A stretch of 64,000 nt of DNA from Bacillota bacterium (GTDB lineage: Bacteria > Bacillota > Clostridia > Acetivibrionales > DSM-27016), in contig JAEWDM010000009.1 in the NCBI GenBank assembly GCA_023390115.1, positions 7,326 through 71,325 on the forward strand. The letters are read 5' to 3'. The notes under the pieces were generated by a model. The model searched no databases. It saw nothing but the letters and a program-made list of their open reading frames with translations, and was not told the DNA's origin. Below, in pieces: positions 52,457 to 61,391 of this stretch (positions are counted from its first letter, which is position 1; every line of letters begins with the position of its first letter). The position numbers and the translations under genes were made by a program.

Positions 52457-54216
52457 ATGTAAAAGAATTGTTCGGATTTATGAATGAAAATGATATAAAA
52501 TTATTCTTAAGGAACGGCAGCCTTTGTGTCGAAGCGCCGAAAAATTTAATAACCCAAGAAATAAAAACCAGCATGATACGGCAAAAGCAAAATATAATTG
52601 AAGTACTTGAGTGCTTTCCCGATTTCAGGGATGCTATTTTCCAAAGGGACGAAAAGGAAGCTGTCCTTCCAACCTATGCTCAGGAAAGGCTGTGGACTTT
52701 CCAAAAAACAATCCCGGGACATGAGAAGTATCTGAACACTCATATGGCTTTTTCCCTGCAAGGAGAACTGGATACATCAGCGATAAAGAAAAGCGTATAT
52801 GCTATTATAGAAAGGCATGAGGCCTTAAGGACAAGGTTTTTAATAAATAATGGCAGGCTTGAGGTAGATATAAGGAAGGAAACTGATATAAATTTCCTTG
52901 AATATGATCTCTCTGTGGAAGGTAAGCTCCTTGAGCCTTTGGAAGAGGAAGCCGGAAAGCTGATTTTTTCGGAGATCAGGAGACCGTTTGACCTGGAAAA
53001 GGATCTTCTGGCCAGGGCCTTGCTTGTGAAGGTGAGGCCCCGCTTCTATAAGCTTATTTTTATTTTTTCAAATCTGGTTACAGACGGTTGGTCGGCCAAG
53101 GTTTTCCATAACGAGTTGAAGCAGTTATATACTTCAATAGTGTCAGGCATGGAAACGGATATACCTACTCTTCCCGTACAATATTATGATTATGCCATGA
53201 ACATTAGGAGTACAGACTATAAAAAACGATACAAAAACTCAATTGACTTCTGGATAAATACATTGAAAGGCGTTCCTGCGGAAATAGATTTTGCAATTGA
53301 TTACAGAAGAAATACACAAAAGAGCTTTGAGGGAAAAAGGGAAAAATTCTTTTTTGATAATGAACTTGTATATGCTTTAAAGAAAGTATGCAAACAAGAA
53401 AAAGTGACGTTGTTTGTTATGATGCTGACAATTGTGGATTTTCTTATTTACAAATATTCCAATAATAATGATTTCGCAGTTTTTGTTCCAGTGATAAACA
53501 GGGACAACAAACCCATGCAAAATTTGGTGGGCCTATTTGACAATCTTCTGATTTTCAGGACTAAAATCAATAAGGAATCCTCTGTAATAGAACATTTGAT
53601 AAAAGTAAAGGACAAAGTATATGCGGCTTTTGAACATCAGGCTCTTCCTTTTGAGATCGTGGTGCAGGAACTGAAAATTATCCCCAAATTCCAGGTGCAG
53701 ATATCTATGCTGGATAAATCCATGAGAAAGCTGGAATTGCCGGGAATACAGGCGGAACTCCTTGAGGTCGACCTAAAAACCTGCATGTGCGATATGGAGA
53801 TTTACTTTTGGGAAAGTGAGGCGGGCCTTCAGGGGCATATACAATATTCAAAGGATTTGTTTAAGGATGAGACCATGAAAAGAATTACATATGAATTGCA
53901 CTCCATTGCAAACCTGATAGCAAGGGATTCTGAGCAGAAAATAGCAGATCTGGGTTTAAGGACTGAGGCGCCGAGCATAAATAACAGCATGATTTATAAA
54001 AAACTTAGGAAGGAAATAAATTCTATTTGCAGTGGGCTTTTAGAAATAGAGAAGGTCTGCCTTAAAAAGAGCTTTTACGAACTAGGGGGGCACTCTTTTT
54101 CTTTTATTAAATTCCTGAGTATTTTAGAGGATAGGTACAAAATAAAATATTTAAATACAGATGCTTATTCTTATCCAATAGAAAGAATTATTGCCGACAT
54201 TATACATAACAATTAA
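52453..54216 (+). CDS. TubC docking domain - condensation-like domain (no catalytic His) - PCP
   Basis: A 587-aa NRPS-like protein. The N-terminus (1-56; NDIKLFLRNGSLCVEAPK) matches the TubC-type docking domain that joins NRPS/PKS subunits. A condensation-fold domain (about 70-500) starts LPTYAQERLWTFQ and has RHEALRTRF, but the active-site motif HHxxxDG reads SNLVTDG (206-212): both His are lost while Asp-Gly is kept. The C-terminal PCP has Ser548 in ELGGHSF. With no adenylation domain, its PCP must be loaded in trans or by transfer. The domain may act as a scaffold, dehydrating or recruiting domain rather than an amide synthase. Coupled by a 4-bp overlap to the PKS upstream. Confidence 0.88.
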   Translation: MNVKELFGFMNENDIKLFLRNGSLCVEAPKNLITQEIKTSMIRQKQNIIEVLECFPDFRDAIFQRDEKEAVLPTYAQERLWTFQKTIPGHEKYLNTHMAFSLQGELDTSAIKKSVYAIIERHEALRTRFLINNGRLEVDIRKETDINFLEYDLSVEGKLLEPLEEEAGKLIFSEIRRPFDLEKDLLARALLVKVRPRFYKLIFIFSNLVTDGWSAKVFHNELKQLYTSIVSGMETDIPTLPVQYYDYAMNIRSTDYKKRYKNSIDFWINTLKGVPAEIDFAIDYRRNTQKSFEGKREKFFFDNELVYALKKVCKQEKVTLFVMMLTIVDFLIYKYSNNNDFAVFVPVINRDNKPMQNLVGLFDNLLIFRTKINKESSVIEHLIKVKDKVYAAFEHQALPFEIVVQELKIIPKFQVQISMLDKSMRKLELPGIQAELLEVDLKTCMCDMEIYFWESEAGLQGHIQYSKDLFKDETMKRITYELHSIANLIARDSEQKIADLGLRTEAPSINNSMIYKKLRKEINSICSGLLEIEKVCLKKSFYELGGHSFSFIKFLSILEDRYKIKYLNTDAYSYPIERIIADIIHNN

Positions 54217-54227
54217 CGAGGGATTGT

Positions 54228-54521
54228 ATGGAAGAGATTATGACGGGTTCTCTAAACGACAAAAGCAGTATTGATAAAGGGAGCATTATAAAGGATTTGA
54301 TTAAAACTCTGGAAGGAATTCTCAAAATGGATAGCATAAAGAGCGGAGACAATATATTTGTTCTTGGCGCCAGCTCCCTTCAGGCTATAAATTTTGCTGC
54401 TGAAATAAGCGGCAGGTATGGCATAGCATTTAAGACGAGCAATTTGTTTAAATTGAAAAGCATAGAGGAAATTGCAGACTATATTTTGCAGAGCCAAATG
54501 GGAGATAGCATGATATTTTGA
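54228..54521 (+). CDS. Stand-alone acyl/peptidyl carrier protein
   Basis: A 97-aa discrete carrier protein. The phosphopantetheine site is Ser50 in FVLGASSLQA, with Ala in place of the second Gly of the usual LGGxS, and the helix-4 region ends SIEEIADYI. It lies between the condensation-PCP gene and a BtrH-like acyltransferase gene. In butirosin biosynthesis the free carrier BtrI delivers its acyl chain to BtrH, so by analogy this protein may present a substrate to the BtrH-like partner immediately downstream. That pairing is inference from order. Confidence 0.85.
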   Translation: MEEIMTGSLNDKSSIDKGSIIKDLIKTLEGILKMDSIKSGDNIFVLGASSLQAINFAAEISGRYGIAFKTSNLFKLKSIEEIADYILQSQMGDSMIF

Positions 54522-54552
54522 CTGGACAGCACTTAAAAAGAGGTGAATGAAT

Positions 54553-55539
54553 ATGAGCGATGAAAAGCCTATTTTCAAAAGCTATTTTGATTTAGGAATA
54601 AAGCCGTTTAATGAGGTATATTACAAAAGTTGCTACTACAACCCTTTAATATCGACAATATTGTGGTGTAAAAAAAGTTTTAACCCATTAATGGCCAACG
54701 AAGTTTTTGCTTATACCGAAAATTCGGCAAAAACAATAGGGGTTTCTATTAAAAGTCATTTTGGTACTTATGAAAAGAAAATGCTGGAACGTATGGGCAT
54801 TTACTTGGAGAATATTGATATTGACGATGAAACTATAATAGGTAATATAAAAAAACACATAGAAAACAATACGCCTGTAATGATTGAAGTTGATTCTTTA
54901 AGTTATCCAAAGCTTACATACTATATATCTGATGTCATGTATACCCATTACATGCTAATTACCGGATATAATAACCAAAAAGGCGAATTTAAAATAATTG
55001 AGACCATAAGCCAGACGGAAGAGACCAGCATCACTTATGATTTGCTGAGAAAATGCTACTTTAATTTAAAGGACAAAGGGGCGGCGTTTTTAATTAAAAA
55101 TAATGCGGCTATAAGTTCAGGAGAGGAATTTTCCAGGCAGGATTATGTACATCACCTTAAAAAATCTGGAGATGAAATTATGAAAGGTTTTGTTAAACTG
55201 CAAGACGCCATACAAAACATAAGGAATTTGGATGGAAGAATGGAGCTGAATGGTACGAAGGATAATCCTGAAAACCTGTTCTTCGAGTTTTATGAGATAG
55301 TCAAAACAAAAAACCTTGAAAAGTATAAAACTGAGAAGCTTTTTGAAACGCAAGAGTTTTCTTCAAGATATGACAGCTTAATGGATTACTGGGGAAGGGT
55401 TAAAAATCTTATTACAAAATATGTAATATTTAATGACAAGGCTTTGCTCCAAAGTGCTGCTGAAAGAGCGCAAGAGGCAATACAATTGGAAGTGAATTTA
55501 TATAATGGTATATATAAATTTATTGAAGAAACAAATTAA
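54553..55539 (+). CDS. BtrH-like cysteine acyltransferase
   Basis: A 328-aa protein resembling BtrH (butirosin biosynthesis protein H) and its C39-peptidase-like N-terminal domain. Cys27 (KSCYYNPLIST) and His132 (THYMLITGYN), followed by an acidic residue (FKIIETI, Glu150), form a recognisable papain-type catalytic set. The C-terminal half (about 170-328) is helical. BtrH transfers an acyl group from a carrier protein to an amine, so an amide- or ester-forming release or transfer step is the best guess. Start ATG 54553 is preferred: GAGGTGA lies too close to ATG 54547. The next gene's ATG directly abuts the stop codon. Confidence 0.72.
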   Translation: MSDEKPIFKSYFDLGIKPFNEVYYKSCYYNPLISTILWCKKSFNPLMANEVFAYTENSAKTIGVSIKSHFGTYEKKMLERMGIYLENIDIDDETIIGNIKKHIENNTPVMIEVDSLSYPKLTYYISDVMYTHYMLITGYNNQKGEFKIIETISQTEETSITYDLLRKCYFNLKDKGAAFLIKNNAAISSGEEFSRQDYVHHLKKSGDEIMKGFVKLQDAIQNIRNLDGRMELNGTKDNPENLFFEFYEIVKTKNLEKYKTEKLFETQEFSSRYDSLMDYWGRVKNLITKYVIFNDKALLQSAAERAQEAIQLEVNLYNGIYKFIEETN

Positions 55540-57360
55540 ATGACGGGAGAACTTATTTTGAAAAAGAGGGAGTTTACTATAGAAAATGAATATAAGTATA
55601 ACTACAAAAGCAGTGTAGCTTGGCTTGTCTCTCATATGATGAAATATAAATTCTACGTTTTGGGCTTTATTTTAGCGAGTATATTAATGACCGTTTTATC
55701 GGTGAATGTATCCAGACTTACAGGAGATGCATTTAATTTTGTACTTGAGTCAAGTATGGACAGAGACCGGTTTAAATTTATAGTATTTGGAATTCTTGGA
55801 GCTTCCTTTGCTATATTGGCTGCCAAATTGTCCAATTACTTTTTTATTGAGATTATAGCTTCAAGAATAGAAAGAGATACAAGGGAAGAGCTTTACCTAA
55901 ATCTTTTGGGTAAAAGCCAGACCTTCCATAATAGGCACAGGGCAGGAGACATAATGGCCAGTGCGGGCAATGATGTCCAATTTCTAAACGGCATGACAAA
56001 CCCGGGATTAAGCAACATTTTTAATGCGGTTGTTAATCTGGTGGTACCGATTATCTTTATCGCCTATATTAACAGCAAATTGCTGCTAGTGCCTGTAATT
56101 TTTGAAGCTTTCTTTCTTGTATCCTTGCGGCATTACGCAAAGAGATTTTTTCCAGTGGCAGCGGAGACCACAAAGAGCTTCAGTACCATGAGTGCGGATT
56201 TGACAGAGGTTTTGAGCGGGATAGTGGTGGTAAAAGGAGCGGGACAGGAAGAAAAAGAAATATCAAAGTTTGCTAAAAATGTGTCATGGAACCGTGACAT
56301 AAACATTAAAAAAGGAAAGCTTCAGGCCTCATACCTGCCTCCTTTGTTTTTCGGGCTGGCACTGGTCCTTTCCTTTATACACAGTATTATACTTTATAGA
56401 CAAGGATCCGTAAAGGTAGGAGATATAGTTTATTATATCGGCCTTGTAAGTATGTTGAATGCCTACTCTGCTACCTTTATCGACAGCTTTTCCCATATAC
56501 AGCTTGGGATGGCGGCGGCAAGGCGTATATTAGGTCTTATAAAATCCGACACCGAGGTTGATGAAAACGCCGGAGGCTACAGCGGAAAGATGAAGGGTTC
56601 CATAACCTTTGAAAATGTGACCTTTGCCTATGATAATGGAACGGTGTTGGAGGATATTTCATTTTCGGTAAAGCCGGGACAGGTGGTTGCAATTGTTGGG
56701 CAGACCGGCTCGGGAAAGACAACCCTTTCAAAATTGATTAACAGAATTTATGATGTAAAAAGCGGGAAAATTCTTATCGATGGAATTGATGTAAAAGAAT
56801 GGAGCCTTGAATCTCTACGCTCACAGATATCTGCCATTGAGCAGGAGATATCCCTTTTCTCCCGGTCAATAGCAAGCAACATAAGCTTCGGCTTAGGCAG
56901 ACAGATGGATATGGAGTCAATAGAGCAAGCGGCAAAAATGGCCCAGGCCCATAAATTCATAACCAGCCTGAAGGATGGGTACTGCACAATGCTAGGCGAT
57001 CAGGGCGTAACTCTTTCAGGCGGTGAACGCCAGCGTATTGCTTTAGCGAGGACAATACTGGTCAATCCCAGCATTGTAATACTTGATGATTCCACAAGCG
57101 CTATAGACAGCACTACTGAAGAGGAAATACAGCAGGCTATCAGGAATGTACTGCAAGGACGTACTACTATAGTGATTACTCACCGTTTGGCACAAATAAA
57201 AAAGGCTGACAAAATACTTATGCTTAAAAAAGGCAGATTAATTGACCAAGGTACTCATGAGGAGCTTTTAGCACGCTGTGATGCATATAATAGCCTTTTT
57301 TACCACAAAGAATTGAAATTTGTTAAAAAGGAGGGAGTAAAATGCCCGACAATAATCTAA
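55540..57360 (+). CDS. ABC exporter subunit 1 (TMD-NBD)
   Basis: A 606-aa ABC half-transporter with six predicted transmembrane helices (about 30-320) and a C-terminal ATPase domain (about 350-590). Walker A GQTGSGKTT and signature LSGGE are good, but Walker B reads VILDDSTSA with Asp in place of the catalytic Glu. That is typical of the partner that forms the degenerate site in heterodimeric exporters (LmrCD, BmrCD and TM287/288 types). The start codon abuts the upstream stop, and the end overlaps the second subunit by 19 bp. Probably exports the product of this locus and gives self-protection. Confidence 0.93.
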   Translation: MTGELILKKREFTIENEYKYNYKSSVAWLVSHMMKYKFYVLGFILASILMTVLSVNVSRLTGDAFNFVLESSMDRDRFKFIVFGILGASFAILAAKLSNYFFIEIIASRIERDTREELYLNLLGKSQTFHNRHRAGDIMASAGNDVQFLNGMTNPGLSNIFNAVVNLVVPIIFIAYINSKLLLVPVIFEAFFLVSLRHYAKRFFPVAAETTKSFSTMSADLTEVLSGIVVVKGAGQEEKEISKFAKNVSWNRDINIKKGKLQASYLPPLFFGLALVLSFIHSIILYRQGSVKVGDIVYYIGLVSMLNAYSATFIDSFSHIQLGMAAARRILGLIKSDTEVDENAGGYSGKMKGSITFENVTFAYDNGTVLEDISFSVKPGQVVAIVGQTGSGKTTLSKLINRIYDVKSGKILIDGIDVKEWSLESLRSQISAIEQEISLFSRSIASNISFGLGRQMDMESIEQAAKMAQAHKFITSLKDGYCTMLGDQGVTLSGGERQRIALARTILVNPSIVILDDSTSAIDSTTEEEIQQAIRNVLQGRTTIVITHRLAQIKKADKILMLKKGRLIDQGTHEELLARCDAYNSLFYHKELKFVKKEGVKCPTII

Positions 57361-59120
57361 ATGCAGAAAGATATGACCGAAGTTATTCCTACTTTGATTT
57401 AATGAAACGTATATTTGGATACTTTGGCATATATAAAAAAATTATGCTTATCATAGTATGCTTTATTATATTAACGTCGCTGGCAAACATTATTACTCCT
57501 GTCCTGTTTTCAAAAAGCATCACGGACGTAACAAAAAGCTTCAACACAGGTAATATTTTTTTGGTTATGGTTCTGCTCCTGGGCTCGGGGGCATTATCAT
57601 GGCTCTTTAATCTGGGACGCCAGTGGATGACTGCGCATGTCATATCCAATGTAATAATGATGGTCCGCCAGGATGCCTTTAAAGCTGTTTTAAAAAGGGA
57701 TATGGCCTTTTTCGATGAAAACCCTTCGGGAAGCGTAGCAAGCAGGATACTTTACGACACCCAGAGCTTTTCAGGTGCTGTAGGCCTGACTTTGGAGCTT
57801 TTGAGCAACATATTTTTATTGTTGCCCATAATGTCTGTATGCTTTTATATTAATACCAGCTTGGCCATTATGCTCGTTGGAATGGTACCGTTGATTGTTA
57901 TACTCCCTTTTATAATTACAAAAATAAGGCGTTTACTCACACAAAGGAACCAAAGGGGATTGGCAATAATAAACAGCAAGGTTCAGGAAACCATTAGCTG
58001 TATAACTGTGGCCAAGAATTTCCGACAGGAAAAGAACCTCTTTGGAGAATTCAGGGATTTTAACCAACAGGCTTACAAAACTAAGCTGTATTGGGGCATG
58101 GGGGGAATGATTTCCCATGTGCTGGACTTCTTCGTTGGGATTGCTACAGTATGCATCGTATACTTCGGCGGTATAAGCGCTCTGGAGGGCAGGATATCCA
58201 CGGGCCAATGGTATTTATTTGTGCAAAGCATCAGCATCTTTTGGTGGCCCATAATTAATATTTCTTCCTTCTGGAATAATTTTCAGGATGGACTGGTCGC
58301 GGGTGAGCGTGTTTTCGCTTTAGTTGATGCCGAGCCAAAAGTGATACAAAATGATGACAAGCCGGTAGAAATCTTAAAAGGCAGGATTGAATTTAAGGAT
58401 ATGGATTTTTCATATATAGAAGGACAGGATATTCTCAATAAATTCAACCTGACAATTGAAGCAGAAGAAACCGTTGCTCTGGTAGGGTATTCGGGCGCGG
58501 GAAAGTCAAGCCTTGGCAAGCTGGTTGCACGTTTCTATGAATTCCAAAACGGAAAATTGTACATCGATGGGAAGGATATCCGGAGCTATGATTTGATCTC
58601 GTATCGCAGAAATCTTGGCATTGTACCCCAAATACCTTTTCTTTTCACAGGCACGGTTATTGATAATATAAGGTATTCATCCCCAAATGCGACTGACGAA
58701 GAGGTTGAGGCTGTGGCGAAGCAGATTGGGGGAGGCGATTGGATAGATTCGCTTCCCCAGGGCATGCAGACATATATTGGCGAAATGGGAAAGGGAATAT
58801 CAATGGGTCAAAGGCAGTTGATTTCTCTGGCAAGAGTGCTGCTGCAAAATCCAAGCATTATTATTATGGATGAAGCTACAGCCAGTATAGATCCTCTGAC
58901 AGAGGTGCAGATCCAAAAGAGTATAGACCTTGTTCTAAAGGAGCGTACCGCCATAATAATTGCACATCGCCTTTCAACAATAAAAAACGCCGACCGCATT
59001 ATCGTCCTTGAGGATGGGCGGATTGTTGAGGAGGGAAACCATGAGGAGCTTCTCACTAAACAAAATTACTATGCGGAATTATATGAAAAATATTTCTATC
59101 ATCAGGAAGTCAGCACATAA
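57342..59120 (+). CDS. ABC exporter subunit 2 (TMD-NBD)
   Basis: A 592-aa ABC half-transporter with the same TMD-NBD layout. Walker A is GYSGAGKSS and Walker B IIMDEATAS with the catalytic Glu, but the signature is ISMGQ instead of LSGGQ. The pattern is complementary to subunit 1: the Asp-type Walker B there would pair with this degenerate signature, while this intact Walker B pairs with the good LSGGE of subunit 1, giving one active and one degenerate ATP site. AAGGAGGG precedes ATG 57342 inside the end of the previous gene. Confidence 0.93.
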   Translation: MPDNNLNAERYDRSYSYFDLMKRIFGYFGIYKKIMLIIVCFIILTSLANIITPVLFSKSITDVTKSFNTGNIFLVMVLLLGSGALSWLFNLGRQWMTAHVISNVIMMVRQDAFKAVLKRDMAFFDENPSGSVASRILYDTQSFSGAVGLTLELLSNIFLLLPIMSVCFYINTSLAIMLVGMVPLIVILPFIITKIRRLLTQRNQRGLAIINSKVQETISCITVAKNFRQEKNLFGEFRDFNQQAYKTKLYWGMGGMISHVLDFFVGIATVCIVYFGGISALEGRISTGQWYLFVQSISIFWWPIINISSFWNNFQDGLVAGERVFALVDAEPKVIQNDDKPVEILKGRIEFKDMDFSYIEGQDILNKFNLTIEAEETVALVGYSGAGKSSLGKLVARFYEFQNGKLYIDGKDIRSYDLISYRRNLGIVPQIPFLFTGTVIDNIRYSSPNATDEEVEAVAKQIGGGDWIDSLPQGMQTYIGEMGKGISMGQRQLISLARVLLQNPSIIIMDEATASIDPLTEVQIQKSIDLVLKERTAIIIAHRLSTIKNADRIIVLEDGRIVEEGNHEELLTKQNYYAELYEKYFYHQEVST

Positions 59121-59166
59121 GAAAATCAGATTTTTTCAAATATATTTATAGGATAGGTGTACATAA

Positions 59167-59553
59167 ATGAAAATACTGCATATCGGATGCCTGGTTGAGG
59201 ACCTCCAGAAATCCATCAGTGACTATGAACTGCTGGGTTTTAGAAGCATGGGTGAAAGTGTAGTTAACAACACAATGAAAGTTATCGGCCACTACATACA
59301 AAATGACTCTACCGTTATTGAGCTTATTGCCCCAATTGATGGAACATCAATTATAAGCAAATTATTAAAGAAGCTTGGGCCGGGGCCTTACCACCTTTGC
59401 TATGAGTCATACAATCTGGCGGAGGATGTAAAGAAATTAAGAAAAAAGGGCTACGTAATTGTAAGCTCAGGTGAAAAGTCGGAAAGTGAAGCCCGCAGCT
59501 TTGCTTTTTTATATAACCTCAATATTGGCTTTGTTGAACTCATTGAAACGTAA
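59167..59553 (+). CDS. VOC-superfamily protein (methylmalonyl-CoA epimerase-like)
   Basis: A 128-aa vicinal-oxygen-chelate protein with two beta-alpha-beta-beta-beta halves. The likely metal ligands are all present: His5 (ILHIGCLVED), a Glu in TVIELIAP, His in GPYHLCYE and Glu in GFVELIE, as in methylmalonyl-CoA epimerase and glyoxalase I. It could epimerise a thioester intermediate, or serve as a binding or resistance protein like other VOC members in antibiotic loci. AGGTG precedes the ATG. Placed 46 bp after the exporter, so likely in the same transcript. Confidence 0.78.
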   Translation: MKILHIGCLVEDLQKSISDYELLGFRSMGESVVNNTMKVIGHYIQNDSTVIELIAPIDGTSIISKLLKKLGPGPYHLCYESYNLAEDVKKLRKKGYVIVSSGEKSESEARSFAFLYNLNIGFVELIET

Positions 59554-59592
59554 TTTTTGAAAGTAAAAATATGAAAGTAAGGACAAACAGCA

Positions 59593-59955
59593 ATGAATGA
59601 TTTAATTAGAAAAATAACGGATCTTAGTACAAATAAAATTGAAATATTAAAAAAAGTTGATAAACCTAAAATTGGTTGGTTTTCGACCAATATACCGGAA
59701 GAAATTTTTTATGCCGCAGGAATGGTTCCTTTCAGAATTACCGGAGAATCGGATGCTGGCACTTCGGATGCAAGCGGCCTTTTGCACCGCAATATCTGCT
59801 CCTATGTACTTTCCTGCTTAAGCGAGGGTACAGCGGGAGTATACGATTTTATCGACGGATTGGTATTCAGCAATACTTGTGATGCGAGGGTAAGGCTTCA
59901 TGACGTATGGAATCATTATTCTATACAAACAGCCTGTGATATTTAATTTATATGT
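59593..59955 (+). pseudogene. Truncated, frameshifted 2-hydroxyacyl-CoA dehydratase (HgdB/BcrC-like) fragment
   Basis: The 117-codon frame 59593-59946 matches only the N-terminus of the 2-hydroxyacyl-CoA dehydratase / benzoyl-CoA reductase subunit family: IGWFSTNIPEEIFYAAGMVP, with the cluster-ligand regions NICSYVLSCL and NTCDARVRL. Full members are about 380-430 aa. At about 59920 the reading shifts: the original frame ends SIQTACDI-stop, while the other frame continues the family pattern as YKQPVIFNLYV to about 59953, then homology stops abruptly. So the gene has both a frameshift and a deletion of its last two thirds. No full copy is in the window. Confidence 0.75.
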
Positions 59956-61237
59956 CCATTGTTGCCCTTGGCACAAATTTTTCCAAAGGGCAGATGTTCC
60001 TGAAAACCACAGCGTTATTGGTGTAGGGCTATATAAAGATGGAAGCATACATTGTATTGATTGCCAGCCAGTCAATTTTGGAGCAAAGCTTCCGTCTGAA
60101 TATTTTATAAAGGGAAATGATGGTATAGTAACGACATATAATACTTTGCCATTTGAAAAATACGAAGTTGATTGGAAAGAAATAATACAGAATACTCTTC
60201 TGAAACTTTATGCCAGAAACGAGTATGGTAATTCCTTTGACTCTATCAGGGCTTTTTCAAAGGATTTTAAAACACTGAATTTGATAGAGGAAACAAAAGG
60301 CTACGATGTTGATGAAATTTGGAACACACACTTATTGCATAATATTTTGAGTGTTTGCATAGGCAGAGAACAGTTTTCAAAGCTGCTAAAATATTTTTCC
60401 GAAAAGTTTGGAATTGGAGAATTACTTAAAGCTTCTCAGAAATTAAAATATGCTGCGGCAAAATGGTCTACAATAAGAGGATTGCTTATTAAAGCTAAGA
60501 TGCTAAGCAGCGAAAATAATATAGCGGAAAGAGTTTCACAAATAATTAACGAAATAGCAGATATAGAGGAAAATGTAGCAGAGAATTTATTGCAGGCGAT
60601 TTCGGGAGGTGTTTGTACAAATAATTTAATAAAAGATAATGATATTATGCATAAGTACTCAGATGATAATGCAGATATAGAAGTATTCATGTTAGACATA
60701 TCCGAATATTTTAATAACAACGCGTTTGGTAGTTTTGCTTCTAAAAATAGCCAAGCTGACTTGACGGGAACAGGACATTATTTTTTAAAGAATGGGCTTC
60801 CTGATGACGGCATTATAAAAGTAGACAACAATATGATCTTTAAAATAAAAGTTTCAGGTGATGGAATAAATGACAATATTTCTTGTGAAGGGCAGATTTT
60901 TGAACTACAAAATTTATTATGTAAAAAGGGAATAATGCTTCTAGGCTGCGCAGAATGGGGAGATTTTTTCGAGAAACTGATAATAAATTATACAGATGGA
61001 GAATCAGAAGAAATTTACATTGAATTTTTGGACTGGTGGCGTGGGCCGGCCCAAGGACAAACTATTGCATGGGAGGGACAGGCTGCTGAGAAAAATATGC
61101 ATGGAGCAGAGCTGTTGGGTAATAAAGGCCGTTACCTATGTGCTAGAACATACTGTACAAAGCTAAATAAAAAAATAAAAAATATTATACTACCAAACTG
61201 TCCTAATATTCATTTGTTTGCAGTTTCATTAGCATGA
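59900..61237 (+). CDS. 5'-truncated BtrH-like protein with C-terminal beta-rich domain (fusion ORF)
   Basis: An open frame of 445 codons whose first 20 or so codons are the shifted tail of the dehydratase fragment, not a native start; no ribosome binding site is seen. From about PWHKFFQRADVPENHS it aligns by eye with the middle of the BtrH-like protein at 62.2 kb: NHSVIGVGLYKDGSIHCID keeps the catalytic-type His and Asp, but the Cys-bearing N-terminus is missing. A helical middle and a C-terminal domain follow (VFMLDISEYFNNNAFGS, GDGINDNISCEGQ, LLGCAEWGD, LPNCPNIHLFAVSLA). The long intact frame suggests recent loss, or that the remaining part is still made. Function unknown. Confidence 0.6.
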   Translation: MTYGIIILYKQPVIFNLYVHCCPWHKFFQRADVPENHSVIGVGLYKDGSIHCIDCQPVNFGAKLPSEYFIKGNDGIVTTYNTLPFEKYEVDWKEIIQNTLLKLYARNEYGNSFDSIRAFSKDFKTLNLIEETKGYDVDEIWNTHLLHNILSVCIGREQFSKLLKYFSEKFGIGELLKASQKLKYAAAKWSTIRGLLIKAKMLSSENNIAERVSQIINEIADIEENVAENLLQAISGGVCTNNLIKDNDIMHKYSDDNADIEVFMLDISEYFNNNAFGSFASKNSQADLTGTGHYFLKNGLPDDGIIKVDNNMIFKIKVSGDGINDNISCEGQIFELQNLLCKKGIMLLGCAEWGDFFEKLIINYTDGESEEIYIEFLDWWRGPAQGQTIAWEGQAAEKNMHGAELLGNKGRYLCARTYCTKLNKKIKNIILPNCPNIHLFAVSLA

Positions 61238-61391
61238 ATTTATGCTCTAATAATGAACTAAGCAGGAGAAATAAAAACTTCATTCCGGGTATAAGCTGTC
61301 TATCAAGTAATTGATTTAATATAGTAATCTTAGGTAAAGGCTATTGATTTATATAGGCATAAAAAAGTATAAAAAATATCCAGGAGGCAAA

